64,000 nucleotides of DNA from Actinostola sp. cb2023 (GCA_033675265.1 JAUJYZ010000929.1:62001-126000); one strand, 5' to 3'. Positions 31,380 through 44,199 are shown, numbered from the stretch's first letter. Notes: a model not told the origin generated them from the letters alone. Translations and numbers: made by a program.

Positions 31380-32739
31380 TTGTCTCATCAGACAGAAACA
31401 TGGCGACCAAAATTTAATAGTTATTAGGTTTATCTGCTTCTCGTAATTATGGGACACAATCAAATAAGCATTGTATCTACACTAATCAATTTAGTTTGTA
31501 ATAATGGTCATACACTGTACTTACGCCTTCAACGTCCCTGGTTTCTCATCCCTGGTTTTCTTTGAGGTTTTCTTCGATGTTTTCTGAGGAATGAGAAAAG
31601 TAACATCCTGGTGAACTTTTTCTTGCTCATGATGACGCTTAGTACGGCATCCTCGTTCACAGAACCCACTATTGCTAGAGGTCATGTCAACCTGTGTTAT
31701 AATGTGGCCACCCTGTACTTAGTAGTCAGATGTCCAATTAAAGTCACAAGGAGTGGTGAATTTCTAAAATACTGTAGCTACAATATAAAGCGAGAGCGCC
31801 TTGTGCAACTCGTTCGCTTTTTACGTGCTTAGCAACCTCCCACGTGCATCCATAACTTGATGGACGCACGCTAACCGTGAACCATTTCTTTATTATTATA
31901 TTTCCTTTAGGACAGGTGTCTACTTACTTTCATTGTTTCTTCAAGTTTTCGTTTCTTTGGTCTGCTTGTTTGATTATCTATGTTTAATTCCTCCTAAGGG
32001 ATAGAAAACGTAGATTGACTTATACCAGTTGTAATGGCAATCTGGATTCCCGGTCGGATCGATACTAGCTTGGTGTCTTCATAAAATAACTGAGGAGAAG
32101 GTGCTGCCTTTGTTTCCCAATCTACAAATGGTTAGCCCTTCTCATCTTCTCAGGTAAGGACGTCAAAACATAACTCTGTACAAGGCGGACGTTAAAGACC
32201 CACTGAAGTACGGTGACTGAAAATGCTGATGACGCCCATCTTCAGTGCATGCGCTATTAGCTGCATAACCATTTGCCTCGGTTGATATGTGAATGACTTT
32301 ACCGAGTAATAAATAGAAACACTTAACCTTATACCTATCAGCAAGAGTTGTTGGGTTCTGAAGCTCATTTCTGACAATGATAGTGTATACTTTGGAGAAC
32401 CAACCAAGCAAGCTATACATAATTGTTATAAAGCAGACATTTTGACCAAATAGACAATTCTCACTTGATCGAGAGAGATTTCCGAAGGTGCTTCCACTTC
32501 TAGCAGTTCAGTTATGCACACTCCGTTGTCCTCCTTCTCTCCTGCCGGTGTGTGACACATGAAAGAAAATTAAAAAGCGATTATATTATAAGACATTTTC
32601 CACTTAGCTACAAAACATACCACATTACTTTATTCTCACCTTGAACTCACTTTCGCTGAATGAATCATTTTCAGTCATGCCGGTTCATCAACGTCGTTCA
32701 TCGACAGCCACTTCCCGGATGATGTAGTTATCTGAAAAG

Positions 32740-34770
32740 ACGTTTCACCAAAACAAATGTTCTTCAGTAATCACATTTACTGTTAATCTCAAGAAGGTTG
32801 TGGGGTTCCAAACAACTGTCCAAATACCGTAAAATCAAATCATACCTTACGAAACACAAAGGAGTAGTAACCAAGAGAAATATTTTAAATTGCAACTTCA
32901 ACATGTCAATAATCCTACCCACGATGCACCTGATATGTTGGTATATCTATATGTTCAGACATTTTGCAAAAATGAATTATATTTTTTATATAACTTTTTC
33001 TTTACCTGCTCTTTTATCCTAATGCGGACTTGGTCAGTAGCAGGTCGCTCAATACTGGTTTGCAAGAGTGCACTATAAAAGGAGATGTACCTAGGGTAAG
33101 TTCGTTGGATCTGTCAATCAAATCTACCAAGACGTCACAGAGAGAGGATCTCAAGAACTGCAAGCTCTATAAATCAATCAAATGAACAAGAAACTGTGGA
33201 AATATACATACATAGTTTATTAATAAGTTCTAAAACGCACATGGATAATTTTTGTTGTACAATTCACTATCACTTTTCACTTTGGTAAAATCAAATTATG
33301 ATACTTTGAACTGGAACCGTTAGCCATTTTGAAGTCAGTCACACGGCTCTTAGTATTCTGCTTATCGTTTCTTTCGTAGGTTATCCAAAAATTTACCTGC
33401 CAAGACATGGAAATGCCACTTGCGAATTAAATATACTCACAGCATAGGTTTCGAAATCTTACCGGCCTTTACCATAAAAGTACAGAGACGTACAAATGCT
33501 CGACACATTTACCTCGTAACAAGACGCCTTCGCGGCGAACGACGTTCGTTATGGTGTTATGTTATGGTGACGACGAAGACGAACGTAACTTGTGTAATGA
33601 AAACAATGCTCTTGTCGCTTTATTATTATTATTATTATTATGTAGAAATGACCGAACATGCTTGGAAAATGCTTATTACAGGCAAAGAGGATTTCGCTTC
33701 ATGAATTTGTAGGCCTGGATAAGAAGTACGGATCGATGTTGATTGTTGTGATACGTGGCGCACAAAATTCAAAACATTCTTCGTACGCGTGGTGCGAATG
33801 AAAATCGTATAGATAACTACCGAATGCGAAAACTATTGACACGTCCATCTATTATAACTGTTTTAGACGTAAATTTACAATTTCTTCATTGACTTTGCTG
33901 TTGAAATGTGATTTTATTAAGAAAATTATTTTACCCCGTTGTTCAGCCATGTTGAACCATTGTCCGACATATTGAAACTCATTATTATTCAACAAATTGT
34001 GGGCGGAGCGATGCCCTTTTATAGCGCGCCCTCGTGTTTAAGCACTCAAAAACCTAGACAAGCACTCGCTATCGCCTCATGGCACTCTTACTCTTCTTTT
34101 GTGCTTAGCAACCAAGTGTACCCAACACGCAAGTGTTTACCAATCCTTTAATAACAGCTTGAGTATTTATTTTATTGATTCTACCCGTTTCGTCTGATAC
34201 TTCAGACTTCGTCAGGGATATGACTATCTTTACAAAGTTGGGTTTAATTAAAACCGCTACGAACGTGAGAACGTGGTAACCGCTCCCATCTCGGATGGGC
34301 ATGGTTCAGCAAGCGATATGAGTATCCCCTTGAATAGTGTATCCCCGTACCCAGATCCCTAGCGATATGGGTATCCCCAGTAGGGGATACACAGATCGCT
34401 GAAGCGAAGTCTGTCCGTCAGTCAAACTAGAAGGCGGACAACAGTTTGAGACTACCAAAGTGTTAGTCGACGTGGACAATTTTGTTCGTCATTTGCCCGT
34501 CTATGAAGAAGAAGTCGTTGGCGACTTTTTACATCTTGTACATCAAAATTTGTGTTCGCTGAGACAACTTGCTGGTCTCAACGTTCTAGTCTTCTAGTGT
34601 GAATACGGCCATTTGTAAACTAAGCATAATCTGTAGCTACGAAGAATGAAGAAGATAATTCGAAAAGAATTCATGAAGTATAGATCATTCAGTAAGAAAT
34701 GAAATGTAATATTGTCGTTAGCAAATCTTTTTCAATGTACGGTAAGCAGCTTAAATTCAATATACTGTAT
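32740..34770. other. No supported gene; microsatellite and small palindromes
   Basis: (TTA)n near 33622-33641. The palindromic text GATATGGGTATCCCCAGTAGGGGATAC lies around 34362-34390, with relatives just upstream (34318-34350). A TATA-like CTATAAAAGG is at 33073. I see no coding exon with convincing splice sites or domains. Confidence 0.35.
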
Positions 34771-34772
34771 TA

Positions 34773-35061
34773 GCCACTTCCAAATCGAGCAGGGGACTGG
34801 TACCAAGTCCGTAAAACTAATTCAATTGATACTAGTAAAATTGACGATGCTAGAGGGCATCAAATATGTCTATTTTCCCATACAAACTCTGTATTTTTTT
34901 TACGTTGTCCATTCAAACCATACATTCACTGTAAAATTCGCCCAAGTCACATTTGCACAAATGCTGATTTCAACATGCTCTTTCATGTCATGAACTTAAT
35001 TTCGTAATTACATTAATTTTAATAAACTCATTCCCAGTCCCCTGCTCGATTTGATAGTGGC
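34773..35061. mobile_element. MITE family M1, copy 1 (TA flanks)
   Basis: 289 bp with ends GCCACTTCCAAATCGAGCAG and CTGCTCGATTTGATAGTGGC, flanked by TA. It shares end design and length with the element at 52336-52623. Probably Tc1/mariner-type, mobilised by a transposase from elsewhere. Confidence 0.8.
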
Positions 35062-35262
35062 TAATAGATATATCCTAGATATATATAAGCTTAATATTAT
35101 GATGAGTTATAATTGATGAAAACAAAGAAATACAAAAGTCATGATAATAAACCCACAGAGTATAAAAATAACCTATAATGAAATGCTTATCCATCGCCAT
35201 TCGGATTGCAATCGAGTGACGTACTCAAACTTTTTTGAAAATCTACGCAAATTAACTTTTTC

Positions 35263-37780
35263 CTATTTGCTGGAATTTTCTTTATTTACTTGCTTGACGA
35301 TGTCTGCCTCGGCCTTTAACGTGTCCTCGTCATCACTTTCGTCGTCCTCGTTTGGTTCTTCGTAGTGCAAGCTTTTTAGGTCAAAAGCCTTCCCTGCCTC
35401 CATCAATTCTTTGTCCGTCATATTGTCGATTGCCATCCTTTGTGATTCCTCCTTTGAAATAATATCTCCCACCATAGCTTGTCCTCACGTGAGAGATGAG
35501 ATAAGAGATGTTTAACGGAATTCCGCATTTCTTCTGGAGTGGGATACTTCTTATTTTCGGGACGAAGAATTGATGGATTTCCCTTTGGCATTTCTTCCAT
35601 TATAGTGACAGTCTTCCACTTTGTTTGAGTGGCCCACAGTCTCCATGACATTTCCACTTCACCTTTGTGTTTTTTTGGTGAAGCGGAAAGAGTGAGGGTT
35701 GGTGTGATGTGGCAGTGTATGGACGTATGAATGAGTACAGTAGATATGGAAGGCGTGTAACTGCCGCTTATTGTGGTGCGTACGCCATCCAGAGTGGTTG
35801 CAATTTTTTTCTTTAATGTAGCTAAACATCTGATGAAAAACTAAAGTAAGGACTATTTTATAGACTGCGTAGCGGCCCTCCCCAATCTCTTGGAGGGCCA
35901 CACTTCATACCTTCCTGAACACGCCAGCCATTGCAAGGAGAGCACAAAGTCCTAGGATGTAAATATTTTTACAGTCCCTAACACAGTTGGCCATCTGCCA
36001 GTACAAAAGAGGTGGCAAGCTTCCTTCCTAGATAGAACAGAATTATAACCACAAGGTAAAGTCCCCATTTATTGTTTACAGGCTCGATCACCATCATGAT
36101 AATTGCATTTTGTTACCTTTTTTGCTATGATCCTCAAAACAAGTAACATGAGCGTACAATGTCTAAAAAGCACCAAGACAACCTATTGCCATGGGATAGA
36201 ACACCGTTCACATGTAGTTTTAGAAAGTCTCCAAACTGTCCTTCAAGCTGTTATATAATAATAACAAACAAGATGGGTAAACAAACTGTATCAGTTGGGG
36301 AGTACTAATGATTCATGCTTTTCCCATTGTACAAGCCTGTGGCTGGTCGTTTGGAACGTCAGACTTTCTGAAGCCAAACATAACAAGAGAAAATAAAATC
36401 ACTATGCAGTTTGTATTACCTACCTTTGATGGTATGTAGAAGTGAGGGAGGTTAGTTTTGGCTTGGTCCATACCATCCGTAATTATTGAAAGATACCGTT
36501 TGGGATGATTGTTGGCCTTGTTCTGGTGTTTGCAGTACCTTTTTCTTTCGCATCTGTTGAGTGAAACAAACAGACAAACATGCAAACAAAAATAAACGAA
36601 CAGAACCAGTAACTGTCGTGAATAAGTAAGCATGCACGCAAGTAAAATGAACGAAGGAAGAAAGGAGTAAATGAATGAAGTAATGGATGGAAAAGCCATA
36701 ACTTTTTACCATCAAAATAAAAGCTTCAAGGTGCATTTACTACTTACGATTGTTGCATCAGATGTATTTCTTTCTGTTTCAACCAGTTTTCTTTGCCGAC
36801 CTCGAATTTTGTATATGTGCTCTTTAAGCAAAGTGCATACACCGCATTTCGTGAATCTGTTGGTCTTTCGAAAAAGTGAAATGTTATATTTAGTGTTTCA
36901 AAAATCACAACAACAAAACAGACTGATTTGTGTTTGCAAGAATTCAAGCATTCGTTTTTACCTTTGGAATAACGACGTTAGAAAAATTCTTAGTCCACTT
37001 TCTACGAAACTGGGTGAAGCTCAATGGTTTTGTGGTGCCAGTACATGCACCTTTTCCAGAATTGAACGATTCTATGTAAGTCTTATAAACTTGCAATTTT
37101 GTTTGGCAAGAAGGGAGGTGTTTTTTTATCTACTCCGGCATACTGTCTGCCATCGAGTTGATATACTCTTCGAACCAATTCTTTGCAGCCAGTAGCCGAC
37201 GAGATTCCATAAGTCGTCCAATTCTGGAACTTATTGGACATGTCCTCTCTTTTGTTTCAAAGTCATGTTGAAGGTTGTGAAACCTGAAATGAACAGCACA
37301 TCAATCAGTTATGCAGCCACCTTCATATATACAATGTAAAAGTCAAGTATATGATATTCTAAACATGTTACTCACCTGCCATTACTAATTCTGTAGCAAA
37401 GCTTCCATGCCTCCTGGCATACTGTCTTTCCTTTAATGTTATAGTTATAACGCTGCCGCTTCCCTGCCTCAGTCTCCATTTGGTTGAGGAACGAGAAATC
37501 TAAAATGAAACCTTTCTGTTCCTCCTCCGACTTTTCTCAGAATAGCTTTAAGAACCCCTCTATATCTTCACTTGTCAATACATCGACCATGCACTTTTTT
37601 GGGGCAGCAGTTGGCCTTTTTCGTCAAAAGAAAGTTTAAATGTGTGCCGCTTGTATTTTTGGTCCTCTTCTTTCCATTCGAATTTTGAATGGCCTTTTTA
37701 TTCAAACCTGTTGACGCCGAAAGTGGCATCTGAACAGGTTTGATAAGTTCGACGTCCGAATCGTCTTCCGTTGGTATAAC
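35263..37780 (-). pseudogene. DUF7869-like gene, at least seven exons, decayed
   Basis: Exons on minus: 37780-37376 (includes CQEAWKLCYRISNGR, with frame breaks and TGA for Trp), 37283-36962 (FEEYINSMADSMPE, TAG, HLPSC), 36864-36748 (TNRFTKCGVCTLLKEH), 36553-36424 (RYLSIITDGMDQAKTNLPHF), 36247 to about 36130 (HVNGVLSHGNRLSWCF), 36027-35911 (LLYWQMANCVRDCKNIYI) and about 35657-35263 (DKLWWEILF, acidic tail). Splice sites are GT/AG. DGMDQAKTNLPHF and the LxLDNCxRxNKN block are hallmarks of the DUF7869 family, which I take to be a transposase-like RNase H fold. Here the second Asp site reads MANC, so Asp is lost. The exon that should hold GHTHEDID is not seen. Confidence 0.7.
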
Positions 37781-39508
37781 CTTAAAAAAAATTAGTTGAC
37801 ATTAGAAAAAGGATGCGGAATATCTTATAAAGTACTGCTGGAGATTTATCTCCCCTCCCCCTATTGCGCCCGCGCAATAGGGCAGGGGAGTGAGATTAAC
37901 ATCTGGTACGAGGGTAGTTATAATGCATGATTTCTAGGTCATACCACCATGAGTGTTCCGGGTTCGAATCCCGCCGTATCGAGTTTATGAAATTATTAAA
38001 TGCGTTTTTTAAACAGATAAAAATCATGCATTCTCAGTTTTTTTAAGACAAATTACTTGTGTCTAAGTTTAATTTGAAATAGTATTTCCTGTCAGAAATT
38101 AAGTTATTGATTTATATGATATTTCTATTCCAAGGACTTGAACTGATATTTCCAGTCCTAGAACTTGAAATAATATTTCAAAGTACTCTAGAGCGGACTT
38201 GAAATCATTCCGGGGTATCCAGTTCCATCATGTGACCACATTGAGGGCACCTGGTTGGATGTTTACGTCATGAATAATTAATGAGTTTTTGAAAGATTGG
38301 TAAAGTATAAGACATTGTGTAGATTAATAAAATTATAGGACTAAAGCGTGTGACTAAAATCAGTGCCATTTGAATTCACATTTGTCAACACTATGGTGAG
38401 AAAATCAACACTGATTCCCCATATCATGCTGGTATCATTTGACCCGGAGCTGGTTATGCCGGCAGAAGTTGCGTGTCTCAAACACATCTTTTATTTCAAC
38501 CTTCCGTTGTACACGTCCACTGAAATAGGGTGAAAAGTAATTTGTCATGTTTTTATATATTGCTTACATTTTCTCTGCCACATCATCCACGTAATCTCAA
38601 AACAGCGGGATAGGTCGGACTGACATCAAGTCATGATAGGGCAGAACAGCGAATGTTACAGTATGTGGTACTAATTGTGAACACTTTTTGCACTGAATGT
38701 TATTTCTCGTCAACATATGGTACGATTATCCTGAACCTTTGCTATTAATTAGCTCTACACTTCAGCTAACATGTGATTAAGTTTCGTTGTATTTATTATT
38801 GAACTTTTCTAAATATATTTTATTATATCATGTCCGTTGGTAGTTCTAATTGTGAACATATGTTTGTAATTGTGAACACTTTTGGCTTGCTTTTTAATGG
38901 CTTTGTATTGTGTATTATTATCGCTTTCTAGCCTTGCAATTCGAAGTACAAGTTCCAAGTTGTCTTAAAACAATATTTATGTTCGTGTCATTTCGACTTA
39001 AAAATAGACTGTAAGTTTGTTTTATCGATAATCTTTCAGATATTTTGACGTTTTCGACACATTTTGTAGGCGAAATATCACCACAACCATCACTCTCCGA
39101 TCGATGCGGATGACCAGTGTTAAGGTGGAATTATGAGCCCAACAATGGGAAAATTGAACCTCGTAAGGAGAATTATTGCTGTTATTGGCCTCGTTTCAGG
39201 AGGAATGAGATGCCTTCGTGTTGTCAAAGACCCCAGACAAACACGCCACTTCGTCGAGTCACCTTCTTGTCTATGAAAGCTGTGCCTAGTTATCAAAAAT
39301 TATATTATACGGCGGAAGCAAAATTGTATAACAACTCCACAATCTACGTACATCATATATTGATATATAGTCTGGTTAAAAAACGTGGTTTCATCAGTAA
39401 CTCGAAGAAATATAATTAAAGATAGCTCTTTATTATGCCATACTCTACTAGTATTATCGCAGTAGACACATGGTCTAAATTGGGGCCCTATTTTTACTGG
39501 TCAGCTAA
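37781..39508. other. No supported gene; hairpin and tRNA-like word
   Basis: A near-perfect hairpin, CTCCCCTCCCCCTATTGCGC mirrored by GCGCAATAGGGCAGGGGAG (37852-37891), stands just before a B-box-like GGTTCGAATCCCGCC (37962). The remaining 1.5 kb is AT-rich. Short frames at 38393 and 39117 have no recognised domains. Confidence 0.4.
37912..37982 (+). other. tRNA-like sequence (possible SINE head)
   Basis: A perfect B box GGTTCGAATCC at 37962 with a weak A-box-like region about 45 nt upstream. The acceptor arms (GGTACGA / GCCGTATCG) pair poorly. Not called as a tRNA gene. Confidence 0.3.
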
Positions 39509-39729
39509 GGGTGCGTTCAATTGACCCTATTCCAGAATAGGAATACACGGAATAAACACTTGGATGCTTTTATTTTAGCACATTTAGAATTCCAAACTGT
39601 TCCTTGTAACTTTATTAGAATACAACAAGGAATTGTTTCATTTTACAGTGGGCAGTAGCTGCGTGACAGCGATTTAGGAATGTTATTTCGTCTATTTCTA
39701 TTCTGGAATAAGGTCAATCGAACGCACCC
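39509..39729. mobile_element. Harbinger-type MITE (TAA duplication)
   Basis: 221 bp with ends GGGTGCGTTCAATTGACC and GGTCAATCGAACGCACCC, TIRs of about 49 bp with few mismatches. TAA stands at 39506-39508 and again at 39730-39732. GGG ends and a 3-bp TWA duplication point to PIF/Harbinger. The TIR differs from the full element at 16848, so a different transposase would drive it. Confidence 0.85.
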
Positions 39730-39734
39730 TAAGA

Positions 39735-40783
39735 CAAGTTAGCGCTACTGAACTCGATCGTGAGTACAGTTTCTCTTTGAGTTTTAGGATCGGAATGCAC
39801 CAAGCAGACACTCGCAGAACACGGTGACAATTTTCCGAGTTGTCGAATTAGGCCGGGTTGCAAAACTGATATTTCAAAAAAGGTCGGCAAGAAGCCCTGA
39901 AACATAAGCTACTAGACCCTGACTCCCTTTACGGTTTTGGCGTTGGTTTTCAACTGTTGCAAGTGCACATGTTAGGTGTATAAGGTCAAGAAACAACTGT
40001 CATTTTGATTATTATTATTATTATATTCATGTGGTTTTATGGTTGTAGTGATTCTACCCAGTACACCTTTTATGTCTGGTTGCGTAGGCTTGAGGCGTTT
40101 TGGCCGACAGCCTTTTTTGAAATAGGTGTAGTATACGTAGCAAAGCAAGACTTTGCTTTATTAAAATTAAATCGAACAGGAACTTAAACGCATTCACCAA
40201 TTTATAGCAAGTAAACTGACCAACTTACACTAACATTTTTTCTTTTTCGTCTAGGACCTCCGAAGGTATTAGTATGTTGCAACTATAAGTAAGCGCAACT
40301 TCGAAAAAGTTATTGCGATAGGGGAGAATTCTTCACTCTGCGGTGCTAGAAAGGGCAAAGTTACGCAATATATGTTCAAATGGATGACGAAGGCAATGGA
40401 CGAACAGTTTGTCTATGACAAACTGTGTCAACTTTTGTACCAAGAAGTCACTCCAGCCCAGCTAAACAGCCAATGAAAGGTACGTATTTATTCTCTCTCT
40501 TGACAGTGGCATTGCAAAGAGGTTCCCCTTTACACACATATAGCCCGACATAAGCATCACTCTTTTAATATTTGCTTTTAAAACAAAGCTTAAGTGGGTA
40601 TTACTTTTTGACAATACTCAAGTGGAAAACTTTATTACATCACAACATAGGGAAAAATAACCAGTGAAGTAACGGAGGGATCCCAAGCCGAGTTTTGCGA
40701 ATCATTGGAGATATTTATTATTTTTGTCACGTAAAATACCTAAGCAAAATACAAGCTCTTTCTTTTTGTCACACCAGCAACAG
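39735..40783. other. Upstream of the coiled-coil exons; one possible first exon
   Basis: (TTA)n near 40009-40023. A plus-strand open block at about 40372-40470 (AMDEQFVYDKLCQLLYQ) ends with TGA just before a GTACGT donor, so it cannot be joined cleanly to the exon at 40784. It could be a non-coding or mutated first exon. Confidence 0.3.
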
Positions 40784-41947
40784 ATCTCTAGTTTGCAAAA
40801 AAGAACTAAGCAAACACCAAGAGAAGAGTCGAAAGTTAGAGGAAGAAAATAAGAAGGTAAGCAGTGCTGGGTAAGCAGTATGCACTGGGGATCATATTGC
40901 TGATAAACAGTTTAGCTGAACTCATAAATAATAGCATTGAATTATAAGTGTGAAAAAAACATGTTTGATTTAGCTGAAGGAAGACCTTCTTGTAATGGCA
41001 AAGGACTATGGATCACTGACAAAAGCGTACAATAAGCTTAAATATAAAGATGAACAGGTAAGTATATTAGAGATGACACCTGTAGTTTTCACTAATTGGC
41101 CCTTGATTGTTGGGAGGTACAATAAGCGATGTATGTATGTATTGTTATAAAACTGTAAATGTTATTGTAACTGGCGTTTATCTCGCTCATGCAAGTGAGT
41201 TAATTTATTACAATAGCAACGAATGATCTGTTACCATAATAATTCGATTTAGCATCCGGATCGCTACTTTACGGTGGATGCATTTTGGAGAGGGGGCGCT
41301 TTATACAGTGTTTATAAGATTGGACTCTTATTGCAATGAGGGCGTTAAATCGAATCGCTATACGCGCGGTAATTGACTTGAACTTCGTATTTATGTAGAT
41401 CCTAAACGAAAAAACGGAGCTACGAGGTGATATTGACATGATCAAGGAAAGAGAATACAAAGAACAATGTAAAAGTGAAAAGGTATTGAAGTATTTATAA
41501 TATTAGGAATTAGACAAAATATTCAAATGTATTATAAGATTATATAATTTGTCAATTTTCCTAACATACCATATCTTTCTCTTAACAAATTAAACAAAAT
41601 CATCCTCTCAGTTCTCCTTCCGATACATGTATTGTGGTTACTAATACTGAGCCGCATTTCCAAAATTAATCAGACTAATCAGCACTGTATTGAATTAATG
41701 CATTTCTTTTTCTGTTTTTTTGTTTACTGAATAACCCAGTATACATATATTAATTTATTAGCGTAATAAAAGCCTAGAAGAAGAAGTTCAATCCATGAAA
41801 ACAGATTTCATGTCAAACAATTCATTGGTGAGTATGCCAATTCCCATGGACTCCTTAAAGCGGATCTGCCTCACTAAAATTAGTTTTCTTTTCAAGGATA
41901 TCACCGCATATGATGATAATGAAAGCACATACGAATTGCAAGCCAAG
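40784..41947 (+). CDS. Coiled-coil protein gene, five consecutive internal exons
   Basis: Exons: 40784-40856 (VCKKELSKHQEKSRKLEEEN), 40974-41057 (LKEDLLVMAKDYGSLTKAYN...), 41399-41482 (ILNEKTELRGDIDMIKERE...), 41762-41827 (RNKSLEEEVQSMKTDF) and 41897-41947 (DITAYDDNESTYELQAK). All have AG/GT boundaries and stay in one frame. The last four are 84, 84, 66 and 51 nt, all multiples of three, and 84 nt codes for four heptads. Composition is Glu/Lys/Leu-rich with heptad spacing, so a long coiled coil is predicted. No internal stops. This is the soundest host-type gene in the window. Start and end exons were not found; the family is unknown to me. Confidence 0.6.
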
Positions 41948-41975
41948 GTCATTACATGAAAGTTCTAAAATAGCG

Positions 41976-41977
<2 letters not shown>

Positions 41978-42057
<80 letters not shown>
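41978..42057 (+). repeat. (TTA)n microsatellite, about 80 bp
   Basis: About 26-27 uninterrupted TTA/ATT units. The Asn- or Ile-runs in frames over this stretch are artefacts of it. Confidence 0.97.
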
Positions 42058-42058
<1 letters not shown>

Positions 42059-42249
42059 ATTTGATTGTATCATTTGATTGTGTTACATTTGATTGTTGAT
42101 TGTAGCAGCACCAGTAGCTTTGGATACGAATTCTTGGAATTCCCGACATTATTGATTATTAGGGAAAATCTTAGCTGGCGGCTCGTTTCAATCAACAAAT
42201 TCGCATGCAAACTCTCCTTTGAAATGTCTCATATATTTCCAGATGGAGA

Positions 42250-43397
42250 CCTAGTTTTTGACCCAATTACCCACATGGTTAGGTTGACCGATGATCACTT
42301 CCTCCCATACTCCGACATGGTCATCGATCTGTCCAGCCTTGAAGGTTTCAGGGTTTCTTACTCGTAAATCAGACACACATGCAGATTTAGTTTCTTTAAC
42401 TATCTCCAGGGGCGTTGCTAAGGACTGTTGTCCACCATTGGTCCCACCCACGTAAATCCAATCGATTTTTCTGGCTTTGAACTTTTCCAACGTACGCAAA
42501 GGATGGAATGACACTTGCGTTTCCCATTCCGGCATGGAATAATCAGCATAGCAGCAAGGAAGGCGGGGCTCTAGACTTGACAATCTTGAAAACTGCATTC
42601 GCCACTTCCTTATCCATGTCATCCCCCAACAATCGGGTATCCATCAGCTAAGCCATCCATCCATTGGGAAAGACTTGTGGATTTCACTTCTTCAATTAGC
42701 TGTCCATAGTACTTAACTGCTTTCACATTACGTTTAGTTAACTCTACATGGATTTTAGCTACGTCATAATACCACACTGCCCCACTTGTTCTTTTATGAA
42801 ATTGTTTAGGCCATCATAAAGTTTCATGCTGTTTTCTTTAACCTCTAATAATATATTTTCTCTGAAGACACTGTTCCTGTTCACTTTGACATTTCCAAAC
42901 AGTTCCTTCAGTTCACTTTCAATCTTGTGGTTGATGGTTGCACTTAAAATAAGTTTTGGGCATGAAACTTTCACTAGCTGTTCAGAGTTTTATATGAAGG
43001 GCGATAGGTACTCCTCCCCCAGGTCCATATGTTGTGAGCCATCGAAAAGTAAGATTATCCTTTCGCCGAACGCTCCTCCCTCAAGTAACTCTGGAGTTGA
43101 ACATATCAGCTTCACATTTTCCAACCCCGGCAGTTGAGCTTGTTGAACTTCTTCTGGTATATCGCCAGTAAATTGACAAGCCGCGATTCCCGACAGCTCG
43201 CACCGTGCAACTTGGTCGGCAATCAAATATTTTAATGGAGTCACAACTAAAGTTGGTCTCAAGACAAGAACGGCAGGAAGCATATAAGTGAGGCTTTTTC
43301 CTCCTCCAGTACTCAACACAGTATATTTGTACGCACATTCTCGTTTCTCAGTGTAGATATGATGCTTTCCTTCTGTAGAGGTGAGCGTCTCTGTCAT
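42250..43397 (-). pseudogene. RecQ-like DNA helicase, decayed
   Basis: Minus strand, starting at 43397. Walker A is STGGGKSLTYMLPAVL near residue 29; motif Ia-type LVVTPLKYLIADQV follows. The DExH box is altered (DGSQH, followed by MDLGEEYLSPFI where family members read similarly). The next open block (42974-42759) has LILSATIN (motif III). Then NVKAVKYYGQLIEE and SLSQWMDGLADG (start of helicase domain 2) appear, with frame breaks, and the end to 42250 is not recognisable. RecQ helicases unwind DNA 3' to 5'. The altered DExH box and stops rule out activity. This short form recalls RecQ copies multiplied in invertebrate genomes. Confidence 0.75.
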
Positions 43398-43540
43398 TTA
43401 TTGTAGTCGTTGAGCTGGTTTCAAACTGAAAGAGTTCCATGTTCTTTAACGTAATACGATGGACGAATATTTTATTCATGCGTTTTCTTGAAGCGATATA
43501 GCAGTAGAAGAGAATTCTTTGATATCAACGGATACTCAGG

Positions 43541-44199
43541 GGTATTAAGGCATGGTTCTAGGATGTATGCTGCAAATTAAGAGGGGGTGGTCTATTTCCT
43601 TTTCTTTGCGAGATTCTTTCATGAAACTTTAAGTGATACAACAATGTTACAATCTCAACAAATAAACATCTCAGTTTCCATGGAAACATACAATGTGACC
43701 TTTGATCTCTAATTATATTTTATAAAATAAAAGTCTCGTGCATACAGGTAAAGAAATTTTGCATGACAAGGATTTAATTGAAAATTAAATAGACTTACTA
43801 CCTAGTTTATTGGTCTAATTGGATAAGTTGGAAAAAGTAATGGGAAGGGTGATAAACGTGAAAATGAAATTTGATACTCTCGATTTATGACTCAGCATTT
43901 ATAAATTTCCAAAATATCCAATTAGCCTGATGAACAGCATGGTAAACTGTATTATTTTCACTATCTTCTACTCTGATATACTAACGTTGTGCGCTTCTAC
44001 CAAAGCCTTGAATCTTATTTTCTTAAACCCGGGTTAAAAGGTCAAATGTATTGTTGCCATGGTAACTAACTTCACAAATATGTACAATATGCTCATCTAT
44101 ACATATAATCCTGAACCCAAGCTTCTGCAATAAAACGAAAGCAAATTACAACCCCCTTATAGTTTTATGGGCGTGATCGCCTTAGAACCATGCCTTAAT
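43541..44199. mobile_element. Non-autonomous DNA element with diverged TIRs
   Basis: GATACTCAGGGGTATTAAGG / CATGGTTCTA at the left (43531-43560) mirrors TAGAACCATGCCTTAATATA / ACTGAGTATC at the right (44183-44212). Internal arms AATTAAGAGGGGGT and ACCCCCTTATAG also pair. No gene inside. The target duplication is unclear. Confidence 0.6.

Larger units (their letters stand above)
27259..32678 (-). pseudogene. Ulp1-like cysteine peptidase gene, many exons, decayed
   Basis: Exon-like open blocks with GT/AG ends on the minus strand: 32678-32640 (MTENDSFSESEFK, ATG start), about 32541-32465, 31993-31928 (SRPKKRKLEETMK), 31583-31525, 31119-31020 (own ATG, RRGRPKRPVIYLRESLREQW), 30881 onward, 30701-30506 (DRYVAVAYSSEKMFYLGKV), about 30468-30407, 30322-30138 (ends QSDWS..WL..DE, the usual Ulp1 start), 27566-27475 (SEISILDPL) and 27364-27259 (GDRQWVLGNTRHPQQ, then SGGVYVLK). 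The last two join in perfect phase. Ulp1 enzymes cleave SUMO-type bonds with His, Asp and Cys. Here the Cys after HPQQ is Gly, an in-frame TGA lies in 30701-30506, and phases fail at some joins. Members of this family occur in mobile elements. Whether the first five exons belong to the same gene is inference. Confidence 0.6.

Noticed and set aside
36313..36736. Long membrane-like minus-strand frames
   Set aside because: The real signal is the exon 36553-36424 of the DUF7869-like gene; the hydrophobic parts are intron read-through.
37912..37982. tRNA gene
   Set aside because: Good B box, but weak A box and poorly pairing acceptor arms.
41855..42149. Frames with long Ile or Asn runs
   Set aside because: Direct translation of the (TTA)n microsatellite.
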